Shown piece after piece: positions 23,960-31,618 of a stretch of 64,000 nt of DNA. The translations under genes were made by a program, and so were the position numbers. The notes under the pieces are model-generated. The model saw only the letters and a program-made list of their open reading frames with translations, did no database searches and was not told where the DNA came from. Every line of letters begins with the position of its first letter. The stretch's first letter is position 1. Location of the stretch: assembly GCF_003946865.1 (NCBI RefSeq), contig NZ_QXTH01000005.1:281852-345851 (forward strand), given 5' to 3'. Source of the DNA: Antribacter gilvus (lineage in GTDB: Bacteria > Actinomycetota > Actinomycetes > Actinomycetales > Cellulomonadaceae).

Positions 23960-25444
23960 GTGAAGGTTGCCATCGTCGGCGCTGGGTTCGCAGGACTCGC
24001 CACGCTCAAGACCTTGCGGGAGCTCGGTCACGACGTGACCGTGTTCGAGAAGGCGCCCGACGTCGGCGGCGTCTGGAGCAGCACCCGGCGCTATACGGGC
24101 CTCACGACGCAGAACAACAAGGACTCGTACACCTTCAGCGACCTGCGCATGCCGCGCGACTACCCGGAGTGGCCCACCGGCGAGCAGGTGCAGGCCTACA
24201 TGGAGACGTACGTCGAGATGTTCGGCCTGGCGCCGAGCATCCGGCTGTCGACCGAGGTGGTGCGGGCCGAGCTCACCGACGCGGAGGACGCCTGGCTCAT
24301 CACGGCCCGGCCCGCCGGCGGCGCCGTCGGACCGGCCGAGTCGTTCGACCACCTCGTCGTCGCGAACGGCATCTTCTCCGACCCCATGTACCCGCGCTAC
24401 GAGGGCTACCCGGACCTGGTCCGGGCGGGCGGCAAGCTCATCGCGCCGTCGCAGCTCAACGACCTCGAGTCGGCACGCGGCAAGAACGTCCTCGTCGTCG
24501 GCTACGGCAAGTCCGCGTGCGACATCGCCACGGCGCTGGGCCCGATCGCGGCGACCACCCGGGTCGTGGCCCGCAACCTGCTCTGGAAGATGCCGCAGCG
24601 GATCGGCGGTTTCCTGAACTTCAAGTACCTGCTGCTGACCCGGCTCGGCGAGGGCCTGTTCAAGTACGACCAGCCCGTCGGGATCGAGAAGTTCCTGCAC
24701 GGCAAGGGCAGCTTCGTCACCCGTGGGATGGTCGCGACGGTCGCCGGGGTGACGACGCGGCAGCTCCGCCTGCGCGCGCTCGGCCTCCTCCCCCACGGCG
24801 AGTTCACCGACATCGCGCGCCACACCGTCTCGCTCGCGACCACGGGCTTCTTCGAGCAGGTCGCGACGGGCGCCATCACCGTGCACCGCGACGCGGTGAT
24901 CGAGCGCTTCGTCACCGAGGACGGCAAGCCCTTCGCCGAGCTGTCCGACGGCAGCCGCGTCGCGGCCGACCTCGTCGTCTGCGGCACCGGCTGGCACCAG
25001 CGGGTGGGCTTCTTCGACGACAAGCTCCAGCGGCGCCTGCACGACGACGAGGGCAACTTCGAGCTGTGGCGGCAGATCCTGCCGCACGACGTGCCCCACC
25101 TGACCTTCGCCGGGTACAACTCGTCGTACTTCAGCCCTCTCAGTGCCGAGGCCGGCGCCCTGTGGATCGGCGCCTACCTCGCGGGCAAGGTCACACTGCC
25201 TCCCGTCGAGGACCGGCGGCGGCAGGTCGCCGGGCGCCTCGTCTGGAGCGAGAAGCGCACCGAGGGGCGGCACGCCCGCGGCACGTGCGTCATCCCGTTC
25301 TCGATGCACAACATCGACGAGACGCTCGACGACGTCGGCGTGAACGTGGGGCCGGCGACCAAGGTCAAGCAGTGGCTGCTGCCGGTGGACCCCACGGCCT
25401 ACCAGGGCATGGTCGGCCGGTTCAGGGCGAAGGCGTCCAGCTGA
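23960..25444 (+). CDS. FMO/Baeyer-Villiger-like flavin monooxygenase
   Basis: About 494 residues from the GTG at 23960, which has AGGGGG just upstream and begins at the first FAD strand (VKVAIVGAGFAGLATLKTL). An ATG at 23900 would add 20 residues but lacks a ribosome site. The FAD motif is followed by FEKAPDVGGVW, the NADPH motif VVGYGKSACDIATAL near residue 190, and a second ATG-type motif VCGTGWHQ. The strict Baeyer-Villiger fingerprint FxGxxxHxxxW is not seen (FSDPMYPRYEGYPD lies there), so an FMO-type N- or S-oxygenase or ketone monooxygenase is equally likely. It converges with and overlaps the P450 gene by 23 bases. Confidence 0.8.
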   Translation: MKVAIVGAGFAGLATLKTLRELGHDVTVFEKAPDVGGVWSSTRRYTGLTTQNNKDSYTFSDLRMPRDYPEWPTGEQVQAYMETYVEMFGLAPSIRLSTEVVRAELTDAEDAWLITARPAGGAVGPAESFDHLVVANGIFSDPMYPRYEGYPDLVRAGGKLIAPSQLNDLESARGKNVLVVGYGKSACDIATALGPIAATTRVVARNLLWKMPQRIGGFLNFKYLLLTRLGEGLFKYDQPVGIEKFLHGKGSFVTRGMVATVAGVTTRQLRLRALGLLPHGEFTDIARHTVSLATTGFFEQVATGAITVHRDAVIERFVTEDGKPFAELSDGSRVAADLVVCGTGWHQRVGFFDDKLQRRLHDDEGNFELWRQILPHDVPHLTFAGYNSSYFSPLSAEAGALWIGAYLAGKVTLPPVEDRRRQVAGRLVWSEKRTEGRHARGTCVIPFSMHNIDETLDDVGVNVGPATKVKQWLLPVDPTAYQGMVGRFRAKASS

Positions 25445-26654
25445 CCGGCAGCCGGGCCGGGTAGCTCGCCCAGGGCGAGCTACGGAGCTCGACGTCCTTC
25501 GCGTCGACCGCCAGGGTCAGGCCGGGAAGGCGGTGCAGCACCCGCTCCACCACCACCCTGCCGATCAGGCTGCCCGTGCGCTGGGCAGGGCACCCGTGCA
25601 GCCCGGCTCCCCACATCAGCGGGAAGCGGCCGCTCGTCACGAGCGGCTCGTCCGGGGTGCCGCCGACCTCGTGGTCCGTCCCCGCTCCCAGCACGGACGG
25701 CACGACGGCGTCGCCCGCCGCGATGTGCCGGCCCCCCAGCTCCGTGCTCTCGCGGGCGTAGCGCGGCTGAAGGTTGGCCAGCGGTGGCCGCACCCGCGCC
25801 GCCTCCTCGAGGGCGTCCGCGACGTCGAGCCGCCCGCCGTGCACCCGGCCGGCGAAGTGCGGGTCGGTCAGGAGACGGTGCAAGGTCGAGGTGATCCACG
25901 CGATCTCGGCGTCGTGCGCGATGTCGAACGCGAGGACCACGGCGGCCTGGACCTCGAAGTCGTTGGTGTGGTGAGGATGCTGCACGAGGGCGGTCGTGAG
26001 GTCGTCGCCGGGCTCCGCCGCGCGGGCCGCCACGTGCTCGATGAGGAGCAGGAGCTGGTCGGCTGCAGCGGCCCGGCCCTCGTCGAAGGGCCGGTGCTTC
26101 GCGTCGACCAGCTCGTGCATGCGCTGGGCGTCCACGAGGCTCAGCCCGAAGAGCTCCCCCAGGATCATCACCGTGACGGGGACGGCGAAGTCGTCCACCA
26201 GGTCCGCCGTCCCGTGCCGCGCGACCTGGTCGAGCACCGCGTCGACCGTGACGGCGACCGTCCGCGCGAGCACCGCCTCGTCCAGGGCTCCGAGGGCGTC
26301 GTCGAGCGCCTCGCGCAGGCGGCGCTGCTCCGCGCCGTCCAGGTGGTGCGCGTTCTCCTGCGGGGCCAGCCTGGACAGCAGCGGCGACCCGGGCGTGAGG
26401 CGACGTTCGGTGAGGTACCGCCAGGACCGGGAGCTCCGGGAGAAGACCTGCTCGTTGCGCAGGACCGTCAGGATCTCGCGGTGGTCCAGCACCAGCCACG
26501 CGGGGACCCCGGGCTCCAGGTCGACGGGGGCCACCGGGCCCCAGATCGCCCGCAGCTTGTCGAGCATCTCCTGCGGGTCGTCCGCACCCGTGAGGCCGGT
26601 CAGCGACACCCGGTCGGGGATGTCCTCCAACCTCTCGCGGTACGTGCTCGCCAC
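25422..26654 (-). CDS. Cytochrome P450 with a non-canonical I-helix
   Basis: A 410-residue P450 from a GTG at 26652-26654, with AAGGAG upstream. The heme ligand is C355 in LMWGAGLHGCPAQ, the K-helix ExxR is E284-R287 in EEAARVRP, and WSRSWRYLTE-like C-helix and PxF-type regions are present. The I-helix reads VVLAFDIAHDAEIAW (about 239-253), where the usual AGxxT proton-relay residues are missing. Such P450s may use substrate groups for proton delivery or catalyse unusual chemistry. The tail-to-tail partner is a flavin monooxygenase; no ferredoxin gene is nearby. Confidence 0.85.
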   Translation of the reverse strand: MASTYRERLEDIPDRVSLTGLTGADDPQEMLDKLRAIWGPVAPVDLEPGVPAWLVLDHREILTVLRNEQVFSRSSRSWRYLTERRLTPGSPLLSRLAPQENAHHLDGAEQRRLREALDDALGALDEAVLARTVAVTVDAVLDQVARHGTADLVDDFAVPVTVMILGELFGLSLVDAQRMHELVDAKHRPFDEGRAAAADQLLLLIEHVAARAAEPGDDLTTALVQHPHHTNDFEVQAAVVLAFDIAHDAEIAWITSTLHRLLTDPHFAGRVHGGRLDVADALEEAARVRPPLANLQPRYARESTELGGRHIAAGDAVVPSVLGAGTDHEVGGTPDEPLVTSGRFPLMWGAGLHGCPAQRTGSLIGRVVVERVLHRLPGLTLAVDAKDVELRSSPWASYPARLPVSWTPSP

Positions 26655-26762
26655 CTGGGAGTCGCTCCTTGTCGAGATGTTCGGCAGGCCCGGCGCCAAG
26701 GCTGCCACACCGGCGCGACCATCACGAGAGACTACGCCGACAGGTGCCCCGGGCTCCACCAC

Positions 26763-26779
26763 GTAGCCGTGAAGGCTAC
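26763..26779. promoter_or_regulatory. Short inverted repeat in the P450/DUF2255 divergent region
   Basis: GTAGCC and GGCTAC flank GTGAA between the divergent P450 and DUF2255 genes. A TACTCT box at 26820 could be the -10 of the DUF2255 gene. This is a possible operator only. Confidence 0.3.
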
Positions 26780-26858
26780 CGACATTTCCGCAGGTGAGCG
26801 CGCCGGGGAGAGGCGTCCTACTCTGGACGGTGACAGCTCGGCCGACGAAGGATCCGCC

Positions 26859-27236
26859 ATGACCGCCTGGACCCACGAGGAGCTCACCCGGATCGGGCGC
26901 GCCGACGAGCTGCGGGTCGCTTCCCACCGTCCCGACGGCACGCTCCGGCCGGCCGTCACGATCTGGACCGTCCGCGTCGGCGACGACGTCTACGTCCGCT
27001 CCGCCTACGGCCGCGACAACGGCTGGTTCCGGCGCGCCCTGGCCAGCGGCACGGGCCACGTCCAGGCGGGCGGCGTCTCGAAGGACGTCGTCTTCGAGGA
27101 GCCGGAGGAGGACGTCCACGCCGCGGTCGACGCCGCCTACCACGCCAAGTACGACCGCTACGGGCCGGCCATCGTCGGAACGGTGACCGGCCCGCACGCG
27201 GTCGGCGAGACCCTCCGCGTCACTCCCCGGGACTGA
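26859..27236 (+). CDS. DUF2255 family protein (flavin-reductase/split-barrel-like)
   Basis: A 125-residue protein starting at MTAWTHEELTRIGRADELRV. The DUF2255 pattern is visible in LRPAVTIWTVRVGDDVYVRSAYGRDNGWFRRAL, GHVQAGGVSKDV and AYHAKYDRYGP. The family has the FMN-binding split-barrel shape of pyridoxamine oxidase-like proteins, but its reaction is not established. The ATG follows GAAGGAT. It stands alone, convergent with the SRPBCC gene. Confidence 0.85.
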   Translation: MTAWTHEELTRIGRADELRVASHRPDGTLRPAVTIWTVRVGDDVYVRSAYGRDNGWFRRALASGTGHVQAGGVSKDVVFEEPEEDVHAAVDAAYHAKYDRYGPAIVGTVTGPHAVGETLRVTPRD

Positions 27237-27246
27237 CCGGCACCGC

Positions 27247-27699
27247 TCAGTGCCAGTCGCTGATCTGGACGTCGTGCGGCGCCGGCTCGCCCGCGCCCGT
27301 CTCCAGGAGCGACTTGAGGCTCATCAGGAACGTCGCCCACTTGGTGCTGCAGTGGTGCATGAACTCCACGGGCTCCCGCCAGCCCCGGTGGGCGAACAGG
27401 ATGATCGTGAACTCGCCCTCGGTCCGCAGGTCCCACTCCACCTGGGTCCCGATCCACTCCTCCGGGCCGCCCACCACCTCCCAGAGCACCCGCTCGGACG
27501 GCTGAGCCTCGAGCACCTTCATGTCGAAGCCGCCGCCCTCGGGGACGCCGGCGAAGCGGAACTCGAGCACGCCGCCCGGCGACCCGTCGCCGTGGGTGTC
27601 CACGGTCCACCAGCCCGTCAACCCCTCGACCGTGGTCAGCGCTCCGTAGACGGAGTCCTTCGGTGCCGTGATGCCCACGCGGTGCAGGATGTCGACCAT
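27247..27699 (-). CDS. SRPBCC (AHSA1/START-like) domain protein
   Basis: A 150-residue protein starting at MVDILHRVGITAPKDSVYGAL, with AGGGGAG before the ATG. The SRPBCC fold is recognised from the N-terminal strand-helix, GLTGWWTVDTHGDGSPGGVLEFRF, and the long C-terminal helix WATFLMSLKSLLETG. It probably binds a hydrophobic ligand. Its promoter carries two GCAACC-N-GGTTGC operators arranged as at the ArsR/SRPBCC locus near 59.7 kb, so the same ArsR protein probably controls it. Confidence 0.85.
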   Translation of the reverse strand: MVDILHRVGITAPKDSVYGALTTVEGLTGWWTVDTHGDGSPGGVLEFRFAGVPEGGGFDMKVLEAQPSERVLWEVVGGPEEWIGTQVEWDLRTEGEFTIILFAHRGWREPVEFMHHCSTKWATFLMSLKSLLETGAGEPAPHDVQISDWH

Positions 27700-27745
27700 C
27701 GTTCTCCCCTTGCGTCTGTGCGCAGCGCCGCGTCCGGACGCTATC

Positions 27746-27806
27746 GCAACCATTTGGTTGCACACGAACGTAGCACCGCGACTCGAGCGACGCAACCGTT
27801 GGTTGC
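27746..27806 (-). promoter_or_regulatory. Promoter with paired GCAACC/GGTTGC operators for the SRPBCC gene
   Basis: On the minus strand TTGCGT (27790-27795) and TACGTT (27767-27772) are 17 bases apart, a good vegetative promoter. One operator (GCAACCGTTGGTTGC, 27792-27806) covers the -35 box. The other (GCAACCATTTGGTTGC, 27746-27761) lies just downstream of the expected start. The same layout occurs at 59680-59740. Confidence 0.65.
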
Positions 27807-27843
27807 GCGTGTGGCTCCACGCCGCCGAGGTAGCCTCCGAAAC

Positions 27844-29019
27844 GTGACGACGCCCCGTGCCATGCTCGCGACCCTGTGCGCCACGGTCCTGATCAGCTAC
27901 GGGGTCGTCTACTACGCCTTCACGGTCCTGGCGCCCCGGATCGCCGCCGACACGGGCTGGGGCCTGACGGCGGTCACCGCCGCCTTCTCCGTGGGCAGCG
28001 TCACCGGCGCCCTCGCGGGGGTCCCGGTCGGTCGCATGATCCAGCGGCACGGTCCCCGGTGGGTCATGACCCTGGGCAGCGTCCTCGCGTCGGCCGCGAT
28101 CGCAGCGGTCGCGACCGCTCCGTCGTACCCCGTCTTCCTCGCCGCCTGGATCCTCGCCGGGCTCTCCACCACCGGGGTCTACTACGCGCCCGCCTTCGCG
28201 GCCCTGACCCAGTGGTACGGCGACCGCAGCATCCAGGCGATCACCGCGCTCACCCTCGTCGCCGGGTTCTCCTCCACGGTGTTCGCGCCGCTCACCGACG
28301 CACTGGCCGCCCGCCTCGAATGGCGCGGCACCTACCTCGTCCTCGCCGCCCTGCTCCTGGTCTCCACGGCGCCCGCGCACGCGGCCGTCCTCCGGCTCCC
28401 CTGGCCGACGGCGGACCGGGCACCCTCCGCGCGCCGGGCCGCCCGGGCTCTCGACCGGGAGATCGCGACCAGTCGCACCTTCGTCCTCCTCACGACGGCG
28501 GCCACGCTGACCTCCCTGGTGGTGTACGCAGCCCTGATCAACCTCGTCCCGCTCCTCATCGAGCGAGGTCTGAGCAGCGCCATCGCCGCCTGGGCGCTCG
28601 GGATCGGCGGCGTGGGCCAGGTCGCCGGACGGCTCTTCTACCCGGCGCTGGCCCGCCGGCTCGGGCCGCAGACCCGGATGGCCGCCGTCGTCGTCACGCT
28701 CGCGGTCACCCTCGTCGCCTTCGCGCACGTGCCCGGGACCGCCGCCCTCGTGGTCCTCGTGGCGCTCGGGCACGGCGCAGCCAAGGGGCTCTTCACGCTC
28801 GTCGGCGCAACCCTCGTCAGCGACCTCTGGGGTCCCAGCCGGTACGCGGCGCTCAACGGCGTCTATCACGCACCCGTCTCCGCGGCGGCCGCGCTCGCCC
28901 CCGCCCTCGGAGCCGCCGCCGCGAGCCTGATCGGCTTCCCCGCGCTCTTCACGGCGCTCGCGGTCCTGGCGCTCGTGGCCGCCGGGCTCACGCTGGCCGC
29001 ACCGACGCCCACGGAGTAG
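27844..29019 (+). CDS. MFS transporter, oxalate/formate antiporter-like
   Basis: A 391-residue transporter from a GTG that lies seven bases after TAGCCT, so the message is probably leaderless. About twelve hydrophobic segments are present; GYGVVYYAFTVLAPRIAADTGWGLTAVTAAFSVG and GSVTGALAGVPVGRMIQRHGPRWVMTLGSVL are the usual first helices and motif A of the CynX/OxlT-like MFS group. The substrate is unknown. It is divergent from the SRPBCC gene and could be affected by the operator at 27792-27806. Confidence 0.85.
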   Translation: MTTPRAMLATLCATVLISYGVVYYAFTVLAPRIAADTGWGLTAVTAAFSVGSVTGALAGVPVGRMIQRHGPRWVMTLGSVLASAAIAAVATAPSYPVFLAAWILAGLSTTGVYYAPAFAALTQWYGDRSIQAITALTLVAGFSSTVFAPLTDALAARLEWRGTYLVLAALLLVSTAPAHAAVLRLPWPTADRAPSARRAARALDREIATSRTFVLLTTAATLTSLVVYAALINLVPLLIERGLSSAIAAWALGIGGVGQVAGRLFYPALARRLGPQTRMAAVVVTLAVTLVAFAHVPGTAALVVLVALGHGAAKGLFTLVGATLVSDLWGPSRYAALNGVYHAPVSAAAALAPALGAAAASLIGFPALFTALAVLALVAAGLTLAAPTPTE

Positions 29020-29032
29020 AAGGCAAGGCGGG

Positions 29033-30154
29033 TCAGTACGTCATTCGCATCAGGTCGCGGACGTCGTCGAGCGTGCACGTCGCGATCTCGTCGGCGCGGG
29101 CGTTGCCGCGCGCGAGGATGGCACGCAGGTACTCGGGCCCCTGGGCGGCGGCCTCGGCCCGGCGGGCGCGCAGGGGACGCAGGCCTTCGACGAGGGCCTC
29201 GGTGACGACCCGCTTCAGCCGCCCTGCCCCGGCGGCGCCGACGGACTCGGCCAGCGCCTCCGGCGTCGTCCCCACGAAGTGGGCACCGATCGTGAGGAGG
29301 TTCGCGATCTCGGGACGGCGGTCGGGCTCGTAGGTGATGTGGCGCTCGGAGTCGGTCTTCGCCCGCTTCACGAACGCGACGGTCTCGTCCTCGCCCGCCC
29401 GGATCTCCAGGGCGTTGCCCGCGGACTTGGACATCTTGGCGCCGTCGTTCCCCAGGATCGTCGGGGTGGGCACGACGAGCGCGTCCGGCTCGGGGAAGTA
29501 CGGGCGGCCCGCCGCGTACCGGTTGTTGAACCGGCGCGCGACCGTCCGCGTGATCTCCAGGTGCGGCAGCTGGTCCTGGCCCACCGGGACAAGGTTGGCC
29601 TGACAGAACAGGATGTCGGCAGCCTGGTGCACGGGGTAGGTGAACATCAGCCCCGACATGCCCGTGCGCCCGCGCCGCTCCGCAGCGGCAGTCTCGGCCT
29701 TGACCGTCGGGTTGCGCTCCAGCTCGGCCACGGTCACCAGGGACAGGAAAGGCAGCAGCAGCTGGTTCAGCGCCGGGACCGCCGAGTGCGTGAAGATCGT
29801 GGTCACCTCGGGGTCGATCCCGGCGGCGAGGTAGTCGAGCAGGACCTCGCGGACCACCGCGGGCAGGTCGCCGGCCACGTCCCGGTCGGTGATGACCTGG
29901 TAGTCGGCCACGACGAGGAAGATCTCGACCCCGAGCGCCTGGAGACGCACGCGGTTGTCGAGCGTCGCGATGAGGTGGCCCAGGTGCAGGGCACCGGTGG
30001 GCCGCTCCCCGGTCAGGACCCGGAACCGCGACGGGTCGACGGCGATCTGCCGCTCCAGCACAGCGGAGCGTTCTCGTGCCGCGCGGACGGACTCGGTCGA
30101 GCGTCCGCCGTCGAGGGAGGTGGCGGTGGTGGTGCTGGCGGTGGCCTGGGTCAT
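29033..30154 (-). CDS. trpS: Tryptophanyl-tRNA synthetase, attenuator-controlled
   Basis: A 373-residue class I synthetase that charges tRNA-Trp. The HIGH-type motif HLGH is at residues 57-60, after RVLTGERPTGAL, and KMSKS is at 240-244 in NDGAKMSKSAGN. The N-terminal 40 residues are an extra Thr/Ser/Arg-rich extension. Its leader encodes a three-tryptophan peptide and a terminator hairpin, so the gene is turned up when charged tRNA-Trp is scarce. A similar arrangement is known for the inducible, indolmycin-resistant TrpRS of streptomycetes, which suggests that this may be an auxiliary copy. That is inference; no second trpS is in the window. Confidence 0.93.
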   Translation of the reverse strand: MTQATASTTTATSLDGGRSTESVRAARERSAVLERQIAVDPSRFRVLTGERPTGALHLGHLIATLDNRVRLQALGVEIFLVVADYQVITDRDVAGDLPAVVREVLLDYLAAGIDPEVTTIFTHSAVPALNQLLLPFLSLVTVAELERNPTVKAETAAAERRGRTGMSGLMFTYPVHQAADILFCQANLVPVGQDQLPHLEITRTVARRFNNRYAAGRPYFPEPDALVVPTPTILGNDGAKMSKSAGNALEIRAGEDETVAFVKRAKTDSERHITYEPDRRPEIANLLTIGAHFVGTTPEALAESVGAAGAGRLKRVVTEALVEGLRPLRARRAEAAAQGPEYLRAILARGNARADEIATCTLDDVRDLMRMTY

Positions 30155-30162
30155 GGGGGTTC

Positions 30163-30195
30163 TCCTCGGTGGTCGGACCTGCCGGTCACCGAGGA
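30163..30195 (-). promoter_or_regulatory. Hairpin that can cover the trpS ribosome site
   Basis: Nine-base arms TCCTCGGTG (30187-30195, minus sense) and CACCGAGGA (30163-30171) can pair. The second arm contains part of the GAGGAG ribosome site of trpS. It is a second possible control layer, acting on translation, downstream of the attenuator. Confidence 0.5.
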
Positions 30196-30213
30196 CGACC
30201 CTGAAACGCAGAA

Positions 30214-30242
30214 GTCCCGGGCTGCGGCAGGCAGCTCGGGAC
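30214..30242 (-). terminator. trpS attenuator hairpin
   Basis: A 12-base-pair stem (30231-30242 with 30214-30225, one G-T pair, five-base loop), followed in the minus direction by CTTCTGCGTTT. It lies 21 bases after the leader-peptide stop. A competing hairpin, GGCTGC-CCTC-GCAGCC, sits inside the leader just after the Trp codons and can exchange partners with it. Confidence 0.7.
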
Positions 30243-30262
30243 AGCGCGACGGGCGCGACGAG

Positions 30263-30307
30263 TCATGGCTGCGAGGGCAGCCACCACCAGTTACGCCGGA
30301 GAGTCAT
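30263..30307 (-). CDS. trpS leader peptide with three tandem Trp codons
   Basis: Fourteen codons read MTLRRNWWWLPSQP, then TGA. The three consecutive TGG codons make ribosome stalling depend on charged tRNA-Trp. The ATG lies seven bases after a TATGCT box at 30315-30320, so the leader itself may be translated from a leaderless message. The stop is 108 bases before the trpS ATG, with the attenuator hairpin between. Confidence 0.8.
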   Translation of the reverse strand: MTLRRNWWWLPSQP

Positions 30308-30344
30308 GGCTGTGAGCATACCCGCGAGAGCGCCTGGTCGGCGC

Positions 30345-31487
30345 TCACGTGAGGGCCGGCACCCGGCCCAGGGTCGCGACGATCCGGTGCACGGCCTCTC
30401 GCCCCGCACGGTTCGCACCGATCGTGGACGACGACGGCCCGTACCCGATCAGGTGCAGCCGCGGCTCCCCCGCCACCTGGGTGCCGTCCATCGTGATCCC
30501 GCCGCCGTGGCCCCGCAGGCCCATGGGGCGCAGGTGGTCCAGGGCGGCACGGAAGCCCGTGGCCCAGAGGATGACGTCGGCGGGCTGGGACGAACCGTCC
30601 ACCAGCCGCACGCCGTCGGGCTCGATCCGCGTGAACATCGGGTGGCGGTCCAGGACGCCGCGGGCCGCGGCAGCGCGCAGGGACGGCGTCCAGATCAGTC
30701 CCGTCACCGACACGACGCTCTGCGGCGGCAGCCCCTGCCGCACCCGCTCCTCGACGAGGGCGACGGCGCGGCGGCCCGCGTCGGGGTCGAACTCGTCGTC
30801 CCGCCACACGGGCTCGCGACGGGTGAACCACGTGGTGGTCGTGACGTGCGAGATCTCCTCCAGCAACTGCACGGCCGAGATGCCGCCGCCCACCACGACC
30901 ACGTGCTTGCCCGCGAAGTCCTCCGCGCGCCCGTAGCCCGCGGTGTGCAGCTGGATCCCCCGGAACGTCTCCTGACCGGGGTAGCGCGGCCAGAACGGCT
31001 TGGTCCACGTGCCGGTCGCGTTGATCACGGCGCGCGCCGAGAACGTGCCACGGTCCGTCTCGACCAGGAGCGGCCCCGCGGGATCGTCGTCGGCCCGGCT
31101 CACGGAGGTCACGCGGACCGGGCGACGCACGCCCAGGCCGACCGTGCGCTCGTAGTCGGCGAAGTAGCGCGGGAGCGCCTCGGCGCTGGGCTCCGCGGGG
31201 TCGACGGCGGGCTGCGCCATGCCGGGCAGGTCGTGGATGCCGTTCACCGTCGCCATGCGGAGCGAGCGCCAGCGGTGCCGCCAGGCGCCGCCGGGACCGT
31301 CCTCGGCGTCGAGGACCACGTAGGTGGGGGCGCTCGGCCCGTCGCCCGGGGCGCCCGGCCCGTCGCCCGCGGGCACGAAGCCGCGCCGCTGCAGGTGGTA
31401 CCCCGCCGAGAGCCCGGCCTGACCGGCGCCGACGACGACGACGTCGGCCGAGGTGACAGGCTCGGGCCTCGCGCCAGGTGTGGTCAT
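30345..31487 (-). CDS. Flavin-dependent NAD(P)H oxidoreductase (CzcO/FMO-like)
   Basis: A 380-residue protein with FAD motif DVVVVGAGQAGLSAGYHLQ at residues 15-33, NADPH motif VVVVGGGISAVQLLEEI near 200, FRGIQLHTAGY matching the FxGxxxHxxxY FMO fingerprint, and LWATGFRAALDHL near the end. It belongs to the group of stand-alone flavin monooxygenase-like reductases. A Gly/Pro/Asp-rich insertion (residues 40-54, GFVPAGDGPGAPGDGPSAP) interrupts the first Rossmann unit and is specific to this protein. Its substrate is unknown. It ends just upstream of the trpS leader. Confidence 0.8.
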   Translation of the reverse strand: MTTPGARPEPVTSADVVVVGAGQAGLSAGYHLQRRGFVPAGDGPGAPGDGPSAPTYVVLDAEDGPGGAWRHRWRSLRMATVNGIHDLPGMAQPAVDPAEPSAEALPRYFADYERTVGLGVRRPVRVTSVSRADDDPAGPLLVETDRGTFSARAVINATGTWTKPFWPRYPGQETFRGIQLHTAGYGRAEDFAGKHVVVVGGGISAVQLLEEISHVTTTTWFTRREPVWRDDEFDPDAGRRAVALVEERVRQGLPPQSVVSVTGLIWTPSLRAAAARGVLDRHPMFTRIEPDGVRLVDGSSQPADVILWATGFRAALDHLRPMGLRGHGGGITMDGTQVAGEPRLHLIGYGPSSSTIGANRAGREAVHRIVATLGRVPALT

Positions 31488-31553
31488 GGAAGGTGCAACG
31501 CCGCCACGCGGCCCACGCCTTCCGGCCCCCCGGGGTGGCGTGGGTCACCCCCT

Positions 31554-31613
31554 CCCCCGAGTTGTCAGGAGCTCTCTGGTCTATACACCGGAGAGCTCCT
31601 GACAACTCGGGGG
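31554..31613 (-). terminator. Terminator of the isomerase operon
   Basis: Arms 31554-31580 and 31587-31613 pair over 27 base pairs (one G-T) with the loop CTATAC, directly after the isomerase stop. The stem includes GAGTTGTCAGGAGCTCTC. It ends the kinase-GH116-isomerase unit. Confidence 0.75.
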
Positions 31614-31618
31614 GAGGC

